From Dyadobacter koreensis (lineage in GTDB: Bacteria; Bacteroidota; Bacteroidia; Cytophagales; Spirosomataceae): 64,000 nucleotides of DNA. Position 1 is the first letter of the stretch; each line of letters starts with the position of its first letter. A program made the position numbers and the translations under genes. The stretch lies in NCBI RefSeq assembly GCF_900108855.1, contig NZ_FNXY01000003.1, positions 1-64,000 on the forward strand, in the 5' to 3' direction. Positions 54,369-63,209 of the stretch are shown here, in pieces. Below the pieces are notes generated by a model. The model saw only the letters and a program-made list of their open reading frames with translations. It was not told where the DNA came from and did not search any database.

Positions 54369-55565
54369 TTATTCCCCTGCCGGCTCGCTTCGTTTTGCAA
54401 ATTCAGCATCGATTAGATAGGCCCCTTTCGTCACTAATTGCTGGTTTTCAAAAATAGTATCTGAGATAATTTCCACCAGATTGTCTTTTGTCGCACTTCC
54501 GATTTCTATTGGAATGCGACGAAATTCTTTCGGTTTTTCTTCGAAATAAATAAAACCACTTGCTCCTTTTCTTACCACTGACGCAGCCGGAACCATCGTC
54601 GCCTGCCGATTACCTGTCTGGATTTTAGCATTCACATAAGCGCCTGGAACAAGCTTTTCTTGCTGCTTACGATCATCGATATGCGCGTGTACGTTCAGCG
54701 TTCTCGTTTCTCCTTCCAGCACTTTGCCAACCATCAGCACATGCGCCTTAACTGGTTGCGAACCATTGTTGAATTGCACCATTACCACCTGATCTTTCCT
54801 GATTTTCGGAGCATCCTGCTCAAAAACGGTCAAAGAAATATGCATATCCGTTTTATCAGCCAACTCAAACATCGACTGGCCTGCTGCCACCTCTTTTCCA
54901 AGATTTACATTCGCAGCCGTGATATAACCATTCACCGAAGAGATAATGCGAACAGACGGAGTGATTCCTTTTTTATTTAAGGTTTCAGTGGTGAGGCCAA
55001 GAATTTTCAGCTTCGCTTCCAGCGATTGCAGCAAAGCTTTCGTCGAACGATGATTAGCCTGGGCCTGTTCAAAATTTTTCCGCGCCCCTACGTTTTCACT
55101 GCTCAGCGTACGCTGACGTTCCAGTTCCTTTTCCTGGTACGCCAGCTGACTTGCATTTTGAAGATAATCCTGCTGTAATTGTATAAATTCAAAACTTTCC
55201 AGCGTCGCCAGCAATTCTCCTTTTCTTACAGGCTGGCCAGGAATTCCCTTCATATAATTAATTTTTCCACTGATTGGCAAACTAAGAGTCGCTTGATTTT
55301 CCGGCGGAAGCTCAACGATACCATTTGCCTTCACCTCATCGCTGACCGTTTCCATTTTAACTTTACCAACCTGAATACCAATCGATTGATATTGCTGTTG
55401 TGTCAGCGAAATCTGATCAATCTGTGACGTATCAACAAGCGTTTTTTTTTCGTCAGCTTCAGCTTCTTCTTTTTTAGATTCACAGGAAATTCCTGCAAAA
55501 CAAATTGTCGAAATGAGGCCGGTGTACCAAAGGCCTTTTCGCGAAATTCTTTTAAATGTTTTCAT
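54369..55565 (-). CDS. RND efflux periplasmic adaptor (CusB/CzcB family)
   Basis: The 398-residue lipoprotein (lipobox AGISC, Cys28) has a Lys/Glu-rich linker, a barrel-sandwich hybrid domain (INYMKGIPGQPVRKGELLATL), an alpha-hairpin coiled coil (about 130-190), a second half lipoyl motif (SVNGYITAANVNLGKEVAAGQ) and a beta-barrel domain. It bridges the inner-membrane pump to the outer-membrane channel in metal export. It lies 60 bp downstream of the fused RND-OMF gene on the same strand and surely functions with it. Confidence 0.93.
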   Translation of the reverse strand: MKTFKRISRKGLWYTGLISTICFAGISCESKKEEAEADEKKTLVDTSQIDQISLTQQQYQSIGIQVGKVKMETVSDEVKANGIVELPPENQATLSLPISGKINYMKGIPGQPVRKGELLATLESFEFIQLQQDYLQNASQLAYQEKELERQRTLSSENVGARKNFEQAQANHRSTKALLQSLEAKLKILGLTTETLNKKGITPSVRIISSVNGYITAANVNLGKEVAAGQSMFELADKTDMHISLTVFEQDAPKIRKDQVVMVQFNNGSQPVKAHVLMVGKVLEGETRTLNVHAHIDDRKQQEKLVPGAYVNAKIQTGNRQATMVPAASVVRKGASGFIYFEEKPKEFRRIPIEIGSATKDNLVEIISDTIFENQQLVTKGAYLIDAEFAKRSEPAGE

Positions 55566-55625
55566 TGCGATAGCAAATTATTTTTGATTCCGGTTGCTTC
55601 CCGGCAATGCTTTTATGAGTTACGC

Positions 55626-58600
55626 CTACTTTTCTCCGATAATTTCTTCTATCCTGATCAGGTTAAAATCATAATCAAGGACATTGACCAGATATTCTTC
55701 CTGCAATTGATACGCCTGCTGGATCGCCGCAAAAAATTCCAGATATCCAATTTCGCCACCTTTGAAAGTGGATAATGCTGTCTGACGAATGAGATCAGCC
55801 TGTGGAAGTGCATACTCTTCATAATATTGAAGTGTAGCTGCCAGATTTTTCTGCCTTGTTTCCATCGATTCAAGCTCAGTAATCAGTTGCTCTTTTACCG
55901 AAGCCAACTGAGTTTCGTTTACTTGCTCCTGAATTTTAGCGGATTGAATTTTTGCTTTTTGTGCTTTGTTAAAGATGTGAAACGATAAACCGGCATGCAG
56001 CACATTAAAATTATTTTCCTTTGCAATCGATTGATTGATAACGCCGATGCGCCAATCCGGTAGAGTATTCCTTTGTTCAAGGCGCGTTTGAATCTGGCTG
56101 TTAGTGATGTTCTGCTGCAAAACATTCAGGAACGGATTTGAGTCGGCCGTTAAATTCGGCATCACCAAATTGTCTGAGAGTCTTTTAAAAACAGTATTTG
56201 TATCAATCGAAATGCTGTCCCGCGTGTGAAGAAGAAGTTTTAGCGAAGCATAATGGATCTGCTGTTCTCTCTGTGAACTTCTGATCCTTTGCAACAAATT
56301 TTGATAGCGGCTTTGCGCCGTAACCTGTTCCAGTCGGTTTGTTTCACCAGTTTTGAAACGAATATCGGCTGCACGAGAAGATTGCTGATAAAGATCACTT
56401 TGCTCACGAAGAAAAACGAGCAATTTCTGATCATAAACCAGCTGATAGTAAGCCCGTTTTACTTCATTTGACAAACGCCATTTATCGGCATCTAATTGAT
56501 ACCTTGCACTTTGGGCATTCGCTTCTGAAAGTCTTTTCTGAGTTTTATAAACACTGATCGGGGCAAAAGACTGAATGGCCGTAGCAGTGTAATCTGAATT
56601 TCTGGCCTGTGTCTGGCCATACTGTACATCCAGATCTGTTTTCGCAGGATTAAATGAAGCACCGACCAAAGCCTGCTGTCTTTCAACAATTAGTTCTCCT
56701 GATTTAACAGCAAGATTTTGAGTCGTTGCTTCCTTTACAGCCTGATCAAGTGACAAAACTCTCTGCGCCTGAACCTCTGCTTCTGGTAAAGAAAGTATAA
56801 CGATCAGGATCATTCCTGAAACTAATACCCGACCCGCCCTTTTCCGATTTTCAACCCGCTCCTTCACCAGACTGTATAAAACGGGAAGCACGATCAAGGT
56901 CAATAAAGTCGCGGAAATCAAGCCGCCGATCACGACAGTTGCCAGTGGGCGCTGCACTTCTGCACCGGCCGAAGTTGACAATGCCATAGGTAAAAAACCG
57001 AGTGATGCCACACCTGCCGTCATAATTACTGGCCTGAATCGAGCCTTGACACCTGCTACAATCCGTTCCCGAAGCGACCCGACTCCTTCCTTTTCGAGCT
57101 GATCGAAATAACTGATCAACACAATTCCATTTAGAACCGCCACCCCAAAAAGTGCGATAAATCCTACACCGGCAGAAATACTAAACGGCATATCGCGTAT
57201 CCACAGCGCCCAGATTCCTCCAATTGCGGAAAGCGGAACGGCTGTAAAAATTATCAGCGCTTCGGTCAGCCTTTTGAAAGTAAAATACAGCAGAACAAAA
57301 ATCAGCAGCAATGAGATTGGTACCGCAATTGATAACCGCTGGCGTGCTTGCTGCAAATTTTCAAACTGTCCTCCGTAAGAATAATAATACCCAGGCGTCA
57401 GAATCACTCCTTTTTCAATTTTTGCCTGAATGTCATTTACAACACTTTCTACATCCCGGTTCAAAACATTGATACCGATCGTGATCCGTCGTTTCGTATT
57501 GTCACGGGAAATCTGTGCAGGCGCTTCTTCATAGGTAATCTCTGCCAATTCACCCAGGGGAACAGAACCACCGTTTGGAATCGTCACATACAAATTCCTT
57601 ATGTCTTTCAAGTCTGTCCGATGTAGCGTATCAAGACGAATCACAAGATCAAAACGACGTTCACCTTCAAAAACGACGCCAGCAGTTTCTCCGGCGAAAG
57701 AGGTTTTGATCAGCTGATTTACCGACGCAATATCCAGTCCATATTGCGCAAGACGGTCCCGGTGATACAAAGCTTTGATCTGAGGCAAACCTACAATAGG
57801 TTCGACGCGACAACTTGCAACTCCTTCAATCGGTTGAATTAAGGCGGCACAATCGTTGGCATGATCAAACAATTTATTCAAATCATCGCCATAAATTTTA
57901 ACCACAACATCAGAACGAGCACCCGTTATCATTTCATTGGAACGCATTTGGATCGGCTGTGTAAATTCAGCCATAACACCAGGGACCTCCCTTTCCAAAA
58001 CTTTATTCATTTTTTCGGAAAGCTCCTCCCGTGTATGCGCCGAAGTCCACTCGGAACGATCTCTCAAATTGATCATCTGGTCGGTCATTTCTACCGGCAT
58101 CGGATCAGTTGGCACTTCCGAAGCGCCGATACGCCCCACAATCTGTCTTATTTCAGGGAAACTGTTAAGCAGCGCACGTTCCGCTTTTAAAGACGCCTGA
58201 ATGGTTTCTGTAAGGGAAGTACCGGTCGGCATTCGGAGATCGATGGCAATATCACCTTCATCCAGCTGCGGAATAAATTCTCCTCCCAAAGCCCTAAAAA
58301 GCATTATACTTCCGACTAACAAAACCATTGAACCACCGACAATTGCTTTCCGATAAGACAATGCTCCTTTAATTAACGGCTGGTAAAAAAGATATAATTT
58401 ATTGACCAGACGGTCAGAGAAATTCTTTTCATTATTAATTTTTGAAGCAAGGAACAGCGATGAAGCCATTGGTACATAGGTGAATGAAAGAATCAATGCA
58501 CCCAGGATCGCGAAACTTACGGCAAGGGCCATGGGTTGGAACATTTTGCCCTCAATGCCCGAAAGCGAGAGGATGGGAAGATAAACGATCAAAATTATAA

Positions 58601-59960
58601 TTTGTCCGAAAACCGCAGAGGTCAGGATTTTTGAAGCATTAACCTGAACGGTATCGTCCATTTGTTTCTGTGAAAGTTTGTCTCCCGTCTTGAAATGTGT
58701 CTGCAGATAATGCATCACACCCTCGACAACGATCACGGAGCCGTCAACTAAAAGTCCAAAATCGATCGCACCCAGGCTCATCAGGTTTGCTGACACTCCA
58801 AACGTATGCATCATACCAAAAGTAAAGAGCATGGAAAGCGGTATGACGGAGGCTACGATGAGTCCCGCACGAAGACTTCCCAGCAGCAAAACCAGAACGA
58901 AAACAACAATTAACCCTCCTTCCAGCAAGTTATTACGAACCGTTTTGATGGCTTTATCAATCAGTTTCGCGCGATCAATAAACGATTCAATTTTAACGCC
59001 TTCCGGTAACGATTTTTGAATTCTTGCCATGCGTTCTTTGATCGCTTTCACGGTCCGGTCTGCGTCGGCACCTTTCAACATCAGCACTACGGCACCTACC
59101 GCTTCACTTTTTCCGTCACGTGTCATCGCACCGTAACGCACCGCATGGCCGAATTGCACCGTTGCAACATTGCTTACTTTCATCGGCACGCCGTTTACCG
59201 TTTTAATAACGATACTCCCAATATCATCCAGATTTTTAACGGTTCCTTCACCGCGGATAAAATATGACTGGCTGTCTTTTTCAAGATAGCTGCCTCCCGT
59301 ATTACTATTATTTCTTTCCACAGCCGTAAAAACATCACCGATCGTGATACCCGCTGCGCGCAGTTTTTCAGGATTGATACTTACCTCGTATTCTTTAACA
59401 AAACCTCCAAAACTGCTGACTTCAACAACACCTGGAATGCCAGTCAACTGACGTTTCACGATCCAATCCTGCATTGTTCTTAGCTCAGAAAGGTCGTAAC
59501 GCTTCTCATAACCGGGCTGTGGAACCAGCGTATACTGATAAATTTCCCCAAGTCCCGTAGTGATCGGAGCAAGATAGGGTGATCCGAATTCTTTCGGAAT
59601 ATCCTGAGCAGCAAGTGAAATTTGCTCTCCAACCAGCTGCCTCGCTTTAAGAATATCCATATTGTCGTCGAAAACAACTGTGATGACAGAAAGTCCGAGC
59701 CGCGACACCGAGCGAATTTCTTCAACTCCCTGAACGTTGGTCAGACTAAGTTCGATCGGAGCAGTGATATATTGTTCAACCTCCTGTGCGGCGAGTGCCG
59801 GCGTCTGGGTCAATACGACAACCTGGTTGGTGGTAATATCAGGAACTGCATCAATCGGAAGCTTTGAAAGTGCATAGATTCCCCAACTGATCAGGCCCAA
59901 AACCATGAGGCCCACGATCAATTTGTTCCGTATACTAAAACGGATTATTGAATCAAACAT
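55626..59960 (-). CDS. Heavy-metal RND pump (CzcA/CusA) fused to a TolC-like channel
   Basis: This 1444-residue protein begins as a standard HME-RND pump (MFDSIIRFSIRNKLIVGLMV) and has the acidic proton-relay motif DFGLLVDGSVIVVEG. TM segments and docking domains run to about residue 1045. A hydrophobic stretch resembling a signal peptide follows (VSGMILIVILSLPEAEVQAQ). Residues 1066-1444 are then an outer-membrane factor with two coiled-coil repeats (RLSEANAQSARYQLDADKWR, YLEFFAAIQQAYQLQEEYLV). Pump and channel are normally separate proteins; in Bacteroidota such fusions occur. Cleavage after AEVQAQ could release the channel. The adaptor gene follows. Substrate is probably divalent or monovalent heavy metals. 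Confidence 0.93.
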   Translation of the reverse strand: MFDSIIRFSIRNKLIVGLMVLGLISWGIYALSKLPIDAVPDITTNQVVVLTQTPALAAQEVEQYITAPIELSLTNVQGVEEIRSVSRLGLSVITVVFDDNMDILKARQLVGEQISLAAQDIPKEFGSPYLAPITTGLGEIYQYTLVPQPGYEKRYDLSELRTMQDWIVKRQLTGIPGVVEVSSFGGFVKEYEVSINPEKLRAAGITIGDVFTAVERNNSNTGGSYLEKDSQSYFIRGEGTVKNLDDIGSIVIKTVNGVPMKVSNVATVQFGHAVRYGAMTRDGKSEAVGAVVLMLKGADADRTVKAIKERMARIQKSLPEGVKIESFIDRAKLIDKAIKTVRNNLLEGGLIVVFVLVLLLGSLRAGLIVASVIPLSMLFTFGMMHTFGVSANLMSLGAIDFGLLVDGSVIVVEGVMHYLQTHFKTGDKLSQKQMDDTVQVNASKILTSAVFGQIIILIVYLPILSLSGIEGKMFQPMALAVSFAILGALILSFTYVPMASSLFLASKINNEKNFSDRLVNKLYLFYQPLIKGALSYRKAIVGGSMVLLVGSIMLFRALGGEFIPQLDEGDIAIDLRMPTGTSLTETIQASLKAERALLNSFPEIRQIVGRIGASEVPTDPMPVEMTDQMINLRDRSEWTSAHTREELSEKMNKVLEREVPGVMAEFTQPIQMRSNEMITGARSDVVVKIYGDDLNKLFDHANDCAALIQPIEGVASCRVEPIVGLPQIKALYHRDRLAQYGLDIASVNQLIKTSFAGETAGVVFEGERRFDLVIRLDTLHRTDLKDIRNLYVTIPNGGSVPLGELAEITYEEAPAQISRDNTKRRITIGINVLNRDVESVVNDIQAKIEKGVILTPGYYYSYGGQFENLQQARQRLSIAVPISLLLIFVLLYFTFKRLTEALIIFTAVPLSAIGGIWALWIRDMPFSISAGVGFIALFGVAVLNGIVLISYFDQLEKEGVGSLRERIVAGVKARFRPVIMTAGVASLGFLPMALSTSAGAEVQRPLATVVIGGLISATLLTLIVLPVLYSLVKERVENRKRAGRVLVSGMILIVILSLPEAEVQAQRVLSLDQAVKEATTQNLAVKSGELIVERQQALVGASFNPAKTDLDVQYGQTQARNSDYTATAIQSFAPISVYKTQKRLSEANAQSARYQLDADKWRLSNEVKRAYYQLVYDQKLLVFLREQSDLYQQSSRAADIRFKTGETNRLEQVTAQSRYQNLLQRIRSSQREQQIHYASLKLLLHTRDSISIDTNTVFKRLSDNLVMPNLTADSNPFLNVLQQNITNSQIQTRLEQRNTLPDWRIGVINQSIAKENNFNVLHAGLSFHIFNKAQKAKIQSAKIQEQVNETQLASVKEQLITELESMETRQKNLAATLQYYEEYALPQADLIRQTALSTFKGGEIGYLEFFAAIQQAYQLQEEYLVNVLDYDFNLIRIEEIIGEK

Positions 59961-60139
59961 AAATTGAATATCAATTGACTGTCGGTGACAAATTGTAGAT
60001 ACCAGCGGAAACCCACTTTAAAAAGAAGATCTCAATTTTTAGAATTATTGAAATAATCCTCATAAAACAATACCGATGGTAGCACGAGCGCTATCAACAA
60101 TCAGTAAATAAGAAAATTAGGAATACAAAAAGGAAATGA

Positions 60140-60550
60140 TCAACCGAAATTCGGAGGGTTCAGCAGAGAAGATTGATGTTGGAAAGAATATAGATTATTC
60201 CACCAGAAACTATTTTTCACCTCAAATTCGGTTACCAGCGGCTCTGAAAATGCCAGGAACCGAAAATCGGTTATTACGTAGGAGTGAAGTGAATGTCCGC
60301 TTAACGAGGGAAGCGTTTCGTGCTGATGTTTCTCTGAATCAGGAGCGTTTTGCGCATGCTGTGAGGCTGTTGCATAGTGCATTTGCATAAAAGTCCAGAA
60401 TGAAATTTGCCCTTTACTTTCCTGTTTGTGTTTTTCGAAATGCGCCATAAGCTGTGGCAAACGGCTCAATTCCTCCCAACATTCCATGGAAGGTAAAAAG
60501 CTGCCCAGCAATATGTGAAAACTCAATAAACAGGCGAAAATACGTATCAA
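60140..60550 (-). CDS. Small secreted His-rich protein upstream of the metal efflux pump
   Basis: The 136-residue product has a signal peptide (IFACLLSFHILLGSFLPSMEC) and a His-rich middle (MAHFEKHKQESKG, ASQHAQNAPDSEKHQHETLP). That part could bind metal ions. Similar small proteins sit at the head of metal RND loci in Bacteroidota, as I recall, but they have no named family. It is 180 bp upstream of the pump gene on the same strand and may be a periplasmic metal sensor or chaperone; that role is inferred from position and composition. Confidence 0.65.
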   Translation of the reverse strand: MIRIFACLLSFHILLGSFLPSMECWEELSRLPQLMAHFEKHKQESKGQISFWTFMQMHYATASQHAQNAPDSEKHQHETLPSLSGHSLHSYVITDFRFLAFSEPLVTEFEVKNSFWWNNLYSFQHQSSLLNPPNFG

Positions 60551-60654
60551 GATACTTTTCAGATTTTACTTGTCTTACGAATATTCAAAGATAGAAATTT
60601 TACGAGCAAGTCAATTTTCACAAAGAATAAATGCAAAAAGTACTTAGTAAAGTA

Positions 60655-60693
60655 AAATCCCGGCAGAAAAATTAATTTTTTGTGCCGGGATTT
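60655..60693. terminator. Terminator for the NAD(P)-binding protein gene
   Basis: AAATCCCGGCA at 60655-60665 pairs perfectly with TGCCGGGATTT at 60683-60693. It lies directly after the 3' end of the minus-strand gene at 60701. Confidence 0.75.
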
Positions 60694-60700
60694 CCAGTGA

Positions 60701-61375
60701 TCAGTGTTTTAAATTATACAAAAAAGGTGCTTTTCTTATGTACTTTTTGTCAGTCAATTGCTCTTCCAAAAAAAAGGCGATATCAGCAGTACTGATTTGT
60801 TGTCCGAGACAGTCCTTTGTATTTGAATCTGTTGGGAAATTTTCGCCGGTATATTCGATCATGGGAAGCCTGACTAACGTCCAGTCCAGTTGATTTTTTA
60901 CAAGAAGATCATATGCTTTCGCGCGGTCGTCATGTATGGCCGGAAAGTTTTGTTTCATCCAGTTTGTTGCGGCCCTTGTCTTTTCACTTTTGTTGTCAAA
61001 AGGCGTATCGACATTTACTCCGGCAACAAGAATATAACGCTGAATATCAAATTCTTGCATCGCTCTTAACACATGCTCAGTTGCAGTGCTCGCAACCATC
61101 GGCTCGCCGGGACGTTGACCTATCGTACTGATAACCGCCTGACAACCAGAAAGCAGTTTTTGAATATCTTTATATACCACCGCATCACCTTTCACGATTT
61201 CGACACGAGGATTATTAAGAGTTAAAGAAAATTCGTCTGTTAAAACTGTGTCGGTTTCAGGGATATTTCTAAGCAGAATTTTTAAATGATATCCCTTGGA
61301 AAGAAGATAACTGACAAGATATTTACCCGTTCTGCCTCCGCCGCCAAGAACGGCAATTTTTATGTTTTGATCCAT
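60701..61375 (-). CDS. NAD(P)-binding SDR/NmrA-like protein
   Basis: The 224-residue protein has an N-terminal Rossmann motif (KIAVLGGGGRTGKYLVSYLL, GxGGRxG) and continues with VEIVKGDAVVYKDIQKLLSGCQAVISTIGQ and YILVAGVNVD. This is the atypical SDR/NmrA pattern. Such proteins act as redox sensors or reductases; activity here cannot be predicted. It ends with a strong terminator and is divergent from the 171-residue hypothetical gene. Confidence 0.85.
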   Translation of the reverse strand: MDQNIKIAVLGGGGRTGKYLVSYLLSKGYHLKILLRNIPETDTVLTDEFSLTLNNPRVEIVKGDAVVYKDIQKLLSGCQAVISTIGQRPGEPMVASTATEHVLRAMQEFDIQRYILVAGVNVDTPFDNKSEKTRAATNWMKQNFPAIHDDRAKAYDLLVKNQLDWTLVRLPMIEYTGENFPTDSNTKDCLGQQISTADIAFFLEEQLTDKKYIRKAPFLYNLKH

Positions 61376-61759
61376 TTTTCTTCTTTGTAAAATATAAACT
61401 ACAAGATTTCTTTGCTGATTTTCAGAATGAAAATCAACAGTTTTGCGGCCATACCGTAAATGGCTGCTCTGGTTTCAATATTTTACAAAGAGATTTGAAT
61501 AATCAAAAATAGGAAATATTATGATCCGGCATAGTTTTTCCTTTGCCAACAGACTTATTTCACATTATATATTTCAATTTTTTCATATAACAACAGGAAC
61601 CGAAGGGTAACAATCTAGGTTAGCAATGCAGCCTGACCGCTTTTCAAGAACGTGTTAAAACGGATCCGGGTTGCACAGATGCGATAAGCCAGTTACTTTT
61701 GGAATGAGAAAGTTGGCTGTGGCAGTGCAAAAAATGATTAATAAAAATTTTCAAATATC
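61376..61759. other. Intergenic region without a recognised gene
   Basis: About 380 bp separate divergent genes. A small hairpin (TGATTTTCA-GAA-TGAAAATCA near 61418-61438) is visible. No ORF of interest was found. Confidence 0.5.
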
Positions 61760-62275
61760 ATGAGTCGCTATTTAAAAGGTTTTGAAAGTAATCCTGTAAA
61801 TTCTGAGCTGATCGAAGTGCTTGATCAGGCGGTTGGAATTTTATACAATAAAAGTGCTGGCGCTGAATCAAATGGCAAAATTTCTGACGGACCAGTTGGT
61901 TACGAATTATCGGAAATGCCTGATCACGTCGTTACGAAATCGTTTGAAATAATTACCTGCAAAGCTGCGGTGGGCAATCCCGCCGAGGATCTTGCAGAAA
62001 AACTATATGATTGTTTCTATGCCTGGCTGGTTGACAAAGAAGATGGCGAAGCATTGATTGAAGATTTCGACGGTCCGAAAGAAAATGTACCGGTTTCCTA
62101 TATCGTTACCAACGAACCGTATTTTGTAGAACCGTTCAAAAATCTTGGCGTTAATTTTGATCTGAAAGCAGATGTTGACGGCAGAACTCCAGAATTGTTC
62201 GGTGAAGAATTTGCGAAGGAAATTGTCTGGACTTATACTTTCGAAGTTCGTATCTGTACGCCTGACAAAAAGTAA
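61760..62275 (+). CDS. Hypothetical protein (171 residues)
   Basis: An acidic cytoplasmic protein with no signal peptide or TM segment. Recognisable stretches are AVGNPAEDLAEKLYDCFYAW and LVDKEDGEALIEDFDGPKEN, ending VWTYTFEVRICTPDKK. I do not know its family. It is followed by a terminator hairpin and a Crp-type regulator gene. Confidence 0.7.
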   Translation: MSRYLKGFESNPVNSELIEVLDQAVGILYNKSAGAESNGKISDGPVGYELSEMPDHVVTKSFEIITCKAAVGNPAEDLAEKLYDCFYAWLVDKEDGEALIEDFDGPKENVPVSYIVTNEPYFVEPFKNLGVNFDLKADVDGRTPELFGEEFAKEIVWTYTFEVRICTPDKK

Positions 62276-62328
62276 CTTCGCGATTTTGTCAACTATAAAA
62301 TTGACATAGATACTTTTGAATATATTCT

Positions 62329-62362
62329 GAGAAGTCAAGTACAAAATTTGACTTCTCTTTCT
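62329..62362 (+). terminator. Intrinsic terminator after the 171-residue gene
   Basis: GAGAAGTCAA at 62329-62338 pairs with TTGACTTCTC at 62348-62357, followed by TTTCTCT. Confidence 0.75.
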
Positions 62363-62402
62363 CTACCCTTCCGAAGCTGAAAATCTTCCAAACATCTCTT
62401 CT

Positions 62403-62981
62403 ATGTTCGACCGGATCAATACCTATATCATACGCCACACCAACCTGACGGTCGAAGAACTTGCTTACTTTAATTCAGTTCTGCAATATAAAACCTTTCC
62501 TAAAAAGACAATTTTGCTTCATGAAGGCGAGGTTTGCAATTTTGAAGCTTTCATTAATAAGGGATGCATACGGATGTATTATATCGACGAAAACGGTTTT
62601 GAAGTTACTCTGCAATTCGCGATCGAGGATTGGTGGGTGAGCGATATTGCTAGCTTTCACGATCAAAAGCCGAGCGCCATGTTCATCGAAACATTGGAAG
62701 AATGTGAATTGCTGATTCTTTCTCCTCAAACAAAAGAGTCGTTGCTGGCCCGCGTTCCGCAGCTTGAAAGAATGTTCCGGATTCTTGTGCAGCGTAACCT
62801 TTCCAGTTTGCAGGGCCGTTTGTTCAAAACTATTGCCACCAGTGCTCAAGACAAATATCTTGATTTTATAAAGCGCTATCCTACAATCCCCCAGCGTGTT
62901 CCACAACATTATATTGCTTCTTACCTTGGCATTTCTGCCGAATTTCTGAGCAAAGTCAGGACCAAACTTTCCAAAAAATAA
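62403..62981 (+). CDS. Crp/Fnr-family transcriptional regulator
   Basis: The 192-residue protein has a cyclic-nucleotide-binding beta-roll (FPKKTILLHEGEVCNFEAFI, NKGCIRMYYIDENGFEVTLQF) and a dimerisation helix. The C-terminal winged HTH (PTIPQRVPQHYIASYLGIS, then EFLSKVRTKLSKK) binds DNA. There is no Fnr-type Cys cluster. It lies 228 bp upstream of a pirin gene; two 20-bp repeats between them look like operators for this or a related regulator. Confidence 0.9.
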   Translation: MFDRINTYIIRHTNLTVEELAYFNSVLQYKTFPKKTILLHEGEVCNFEAFINKGCIRMYYIDENGFEVTLQFAIEDWWVSDIASFHDQKPSAMFIETLEECELLILSPQTKESLLARVPQLERMFRILVQRNLSSLQGRLFKTIATSAQDKYLDFIKRYPTIPQRVPQHYIASYLGISAEFLSKVRTKLSKK

Positions 62982-62997
62982 CTCTCTCTTCCCCTGC

Positions 62998-63017
62998 TTT
63001 CTTGTCCTGGTTCAATG
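62998..63017. promoter_or_regulatory. Repeat copy A, possible Crp-type operator
   Basis: TTTCTTGTCCTGGTTCAATG occurs here and, with one change, at 63132-63151. The inner TTG-N8-CAA is an imperfect dyad, as expected of a regulator site. Confidence 0.4.
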
Positions 63018-63131
63018 TTTCCCTTTTTCGGTTACTGTTCCTTTGTATTGTTAATTTATTAACGCAACAATAAAAAGAACGCACTGCTCAGCCAGGCTAA
63101 ACACATCGTCAAAAAATAAGGGCCGATTGTT

Positions 63132-63151
63132 TTTCTTGTCCTAGTTCAATG
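63132..63151. promoter_or_regulatory. Repeat copy B, possible Crp-type operator
   Basis: TTTCTTGTCCTAGTTCAATG matches copy A at 19 of 20 bases. It lies 59 bp upstream of the pirin start codon. Confidence 0.4.
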
Positions 63152-63209
63152 CCAGTCGCTCACAAAACAGAGAAATTTGTATCATTAAATCGATAAACGA
63201 CAATAAATC

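Noticed and set aside
57861-58200. Two + strand ORFs antisense to the RND pump
   Set aside because: They are shadows of the pump gene, His/Arg/Ser-rich without structure.
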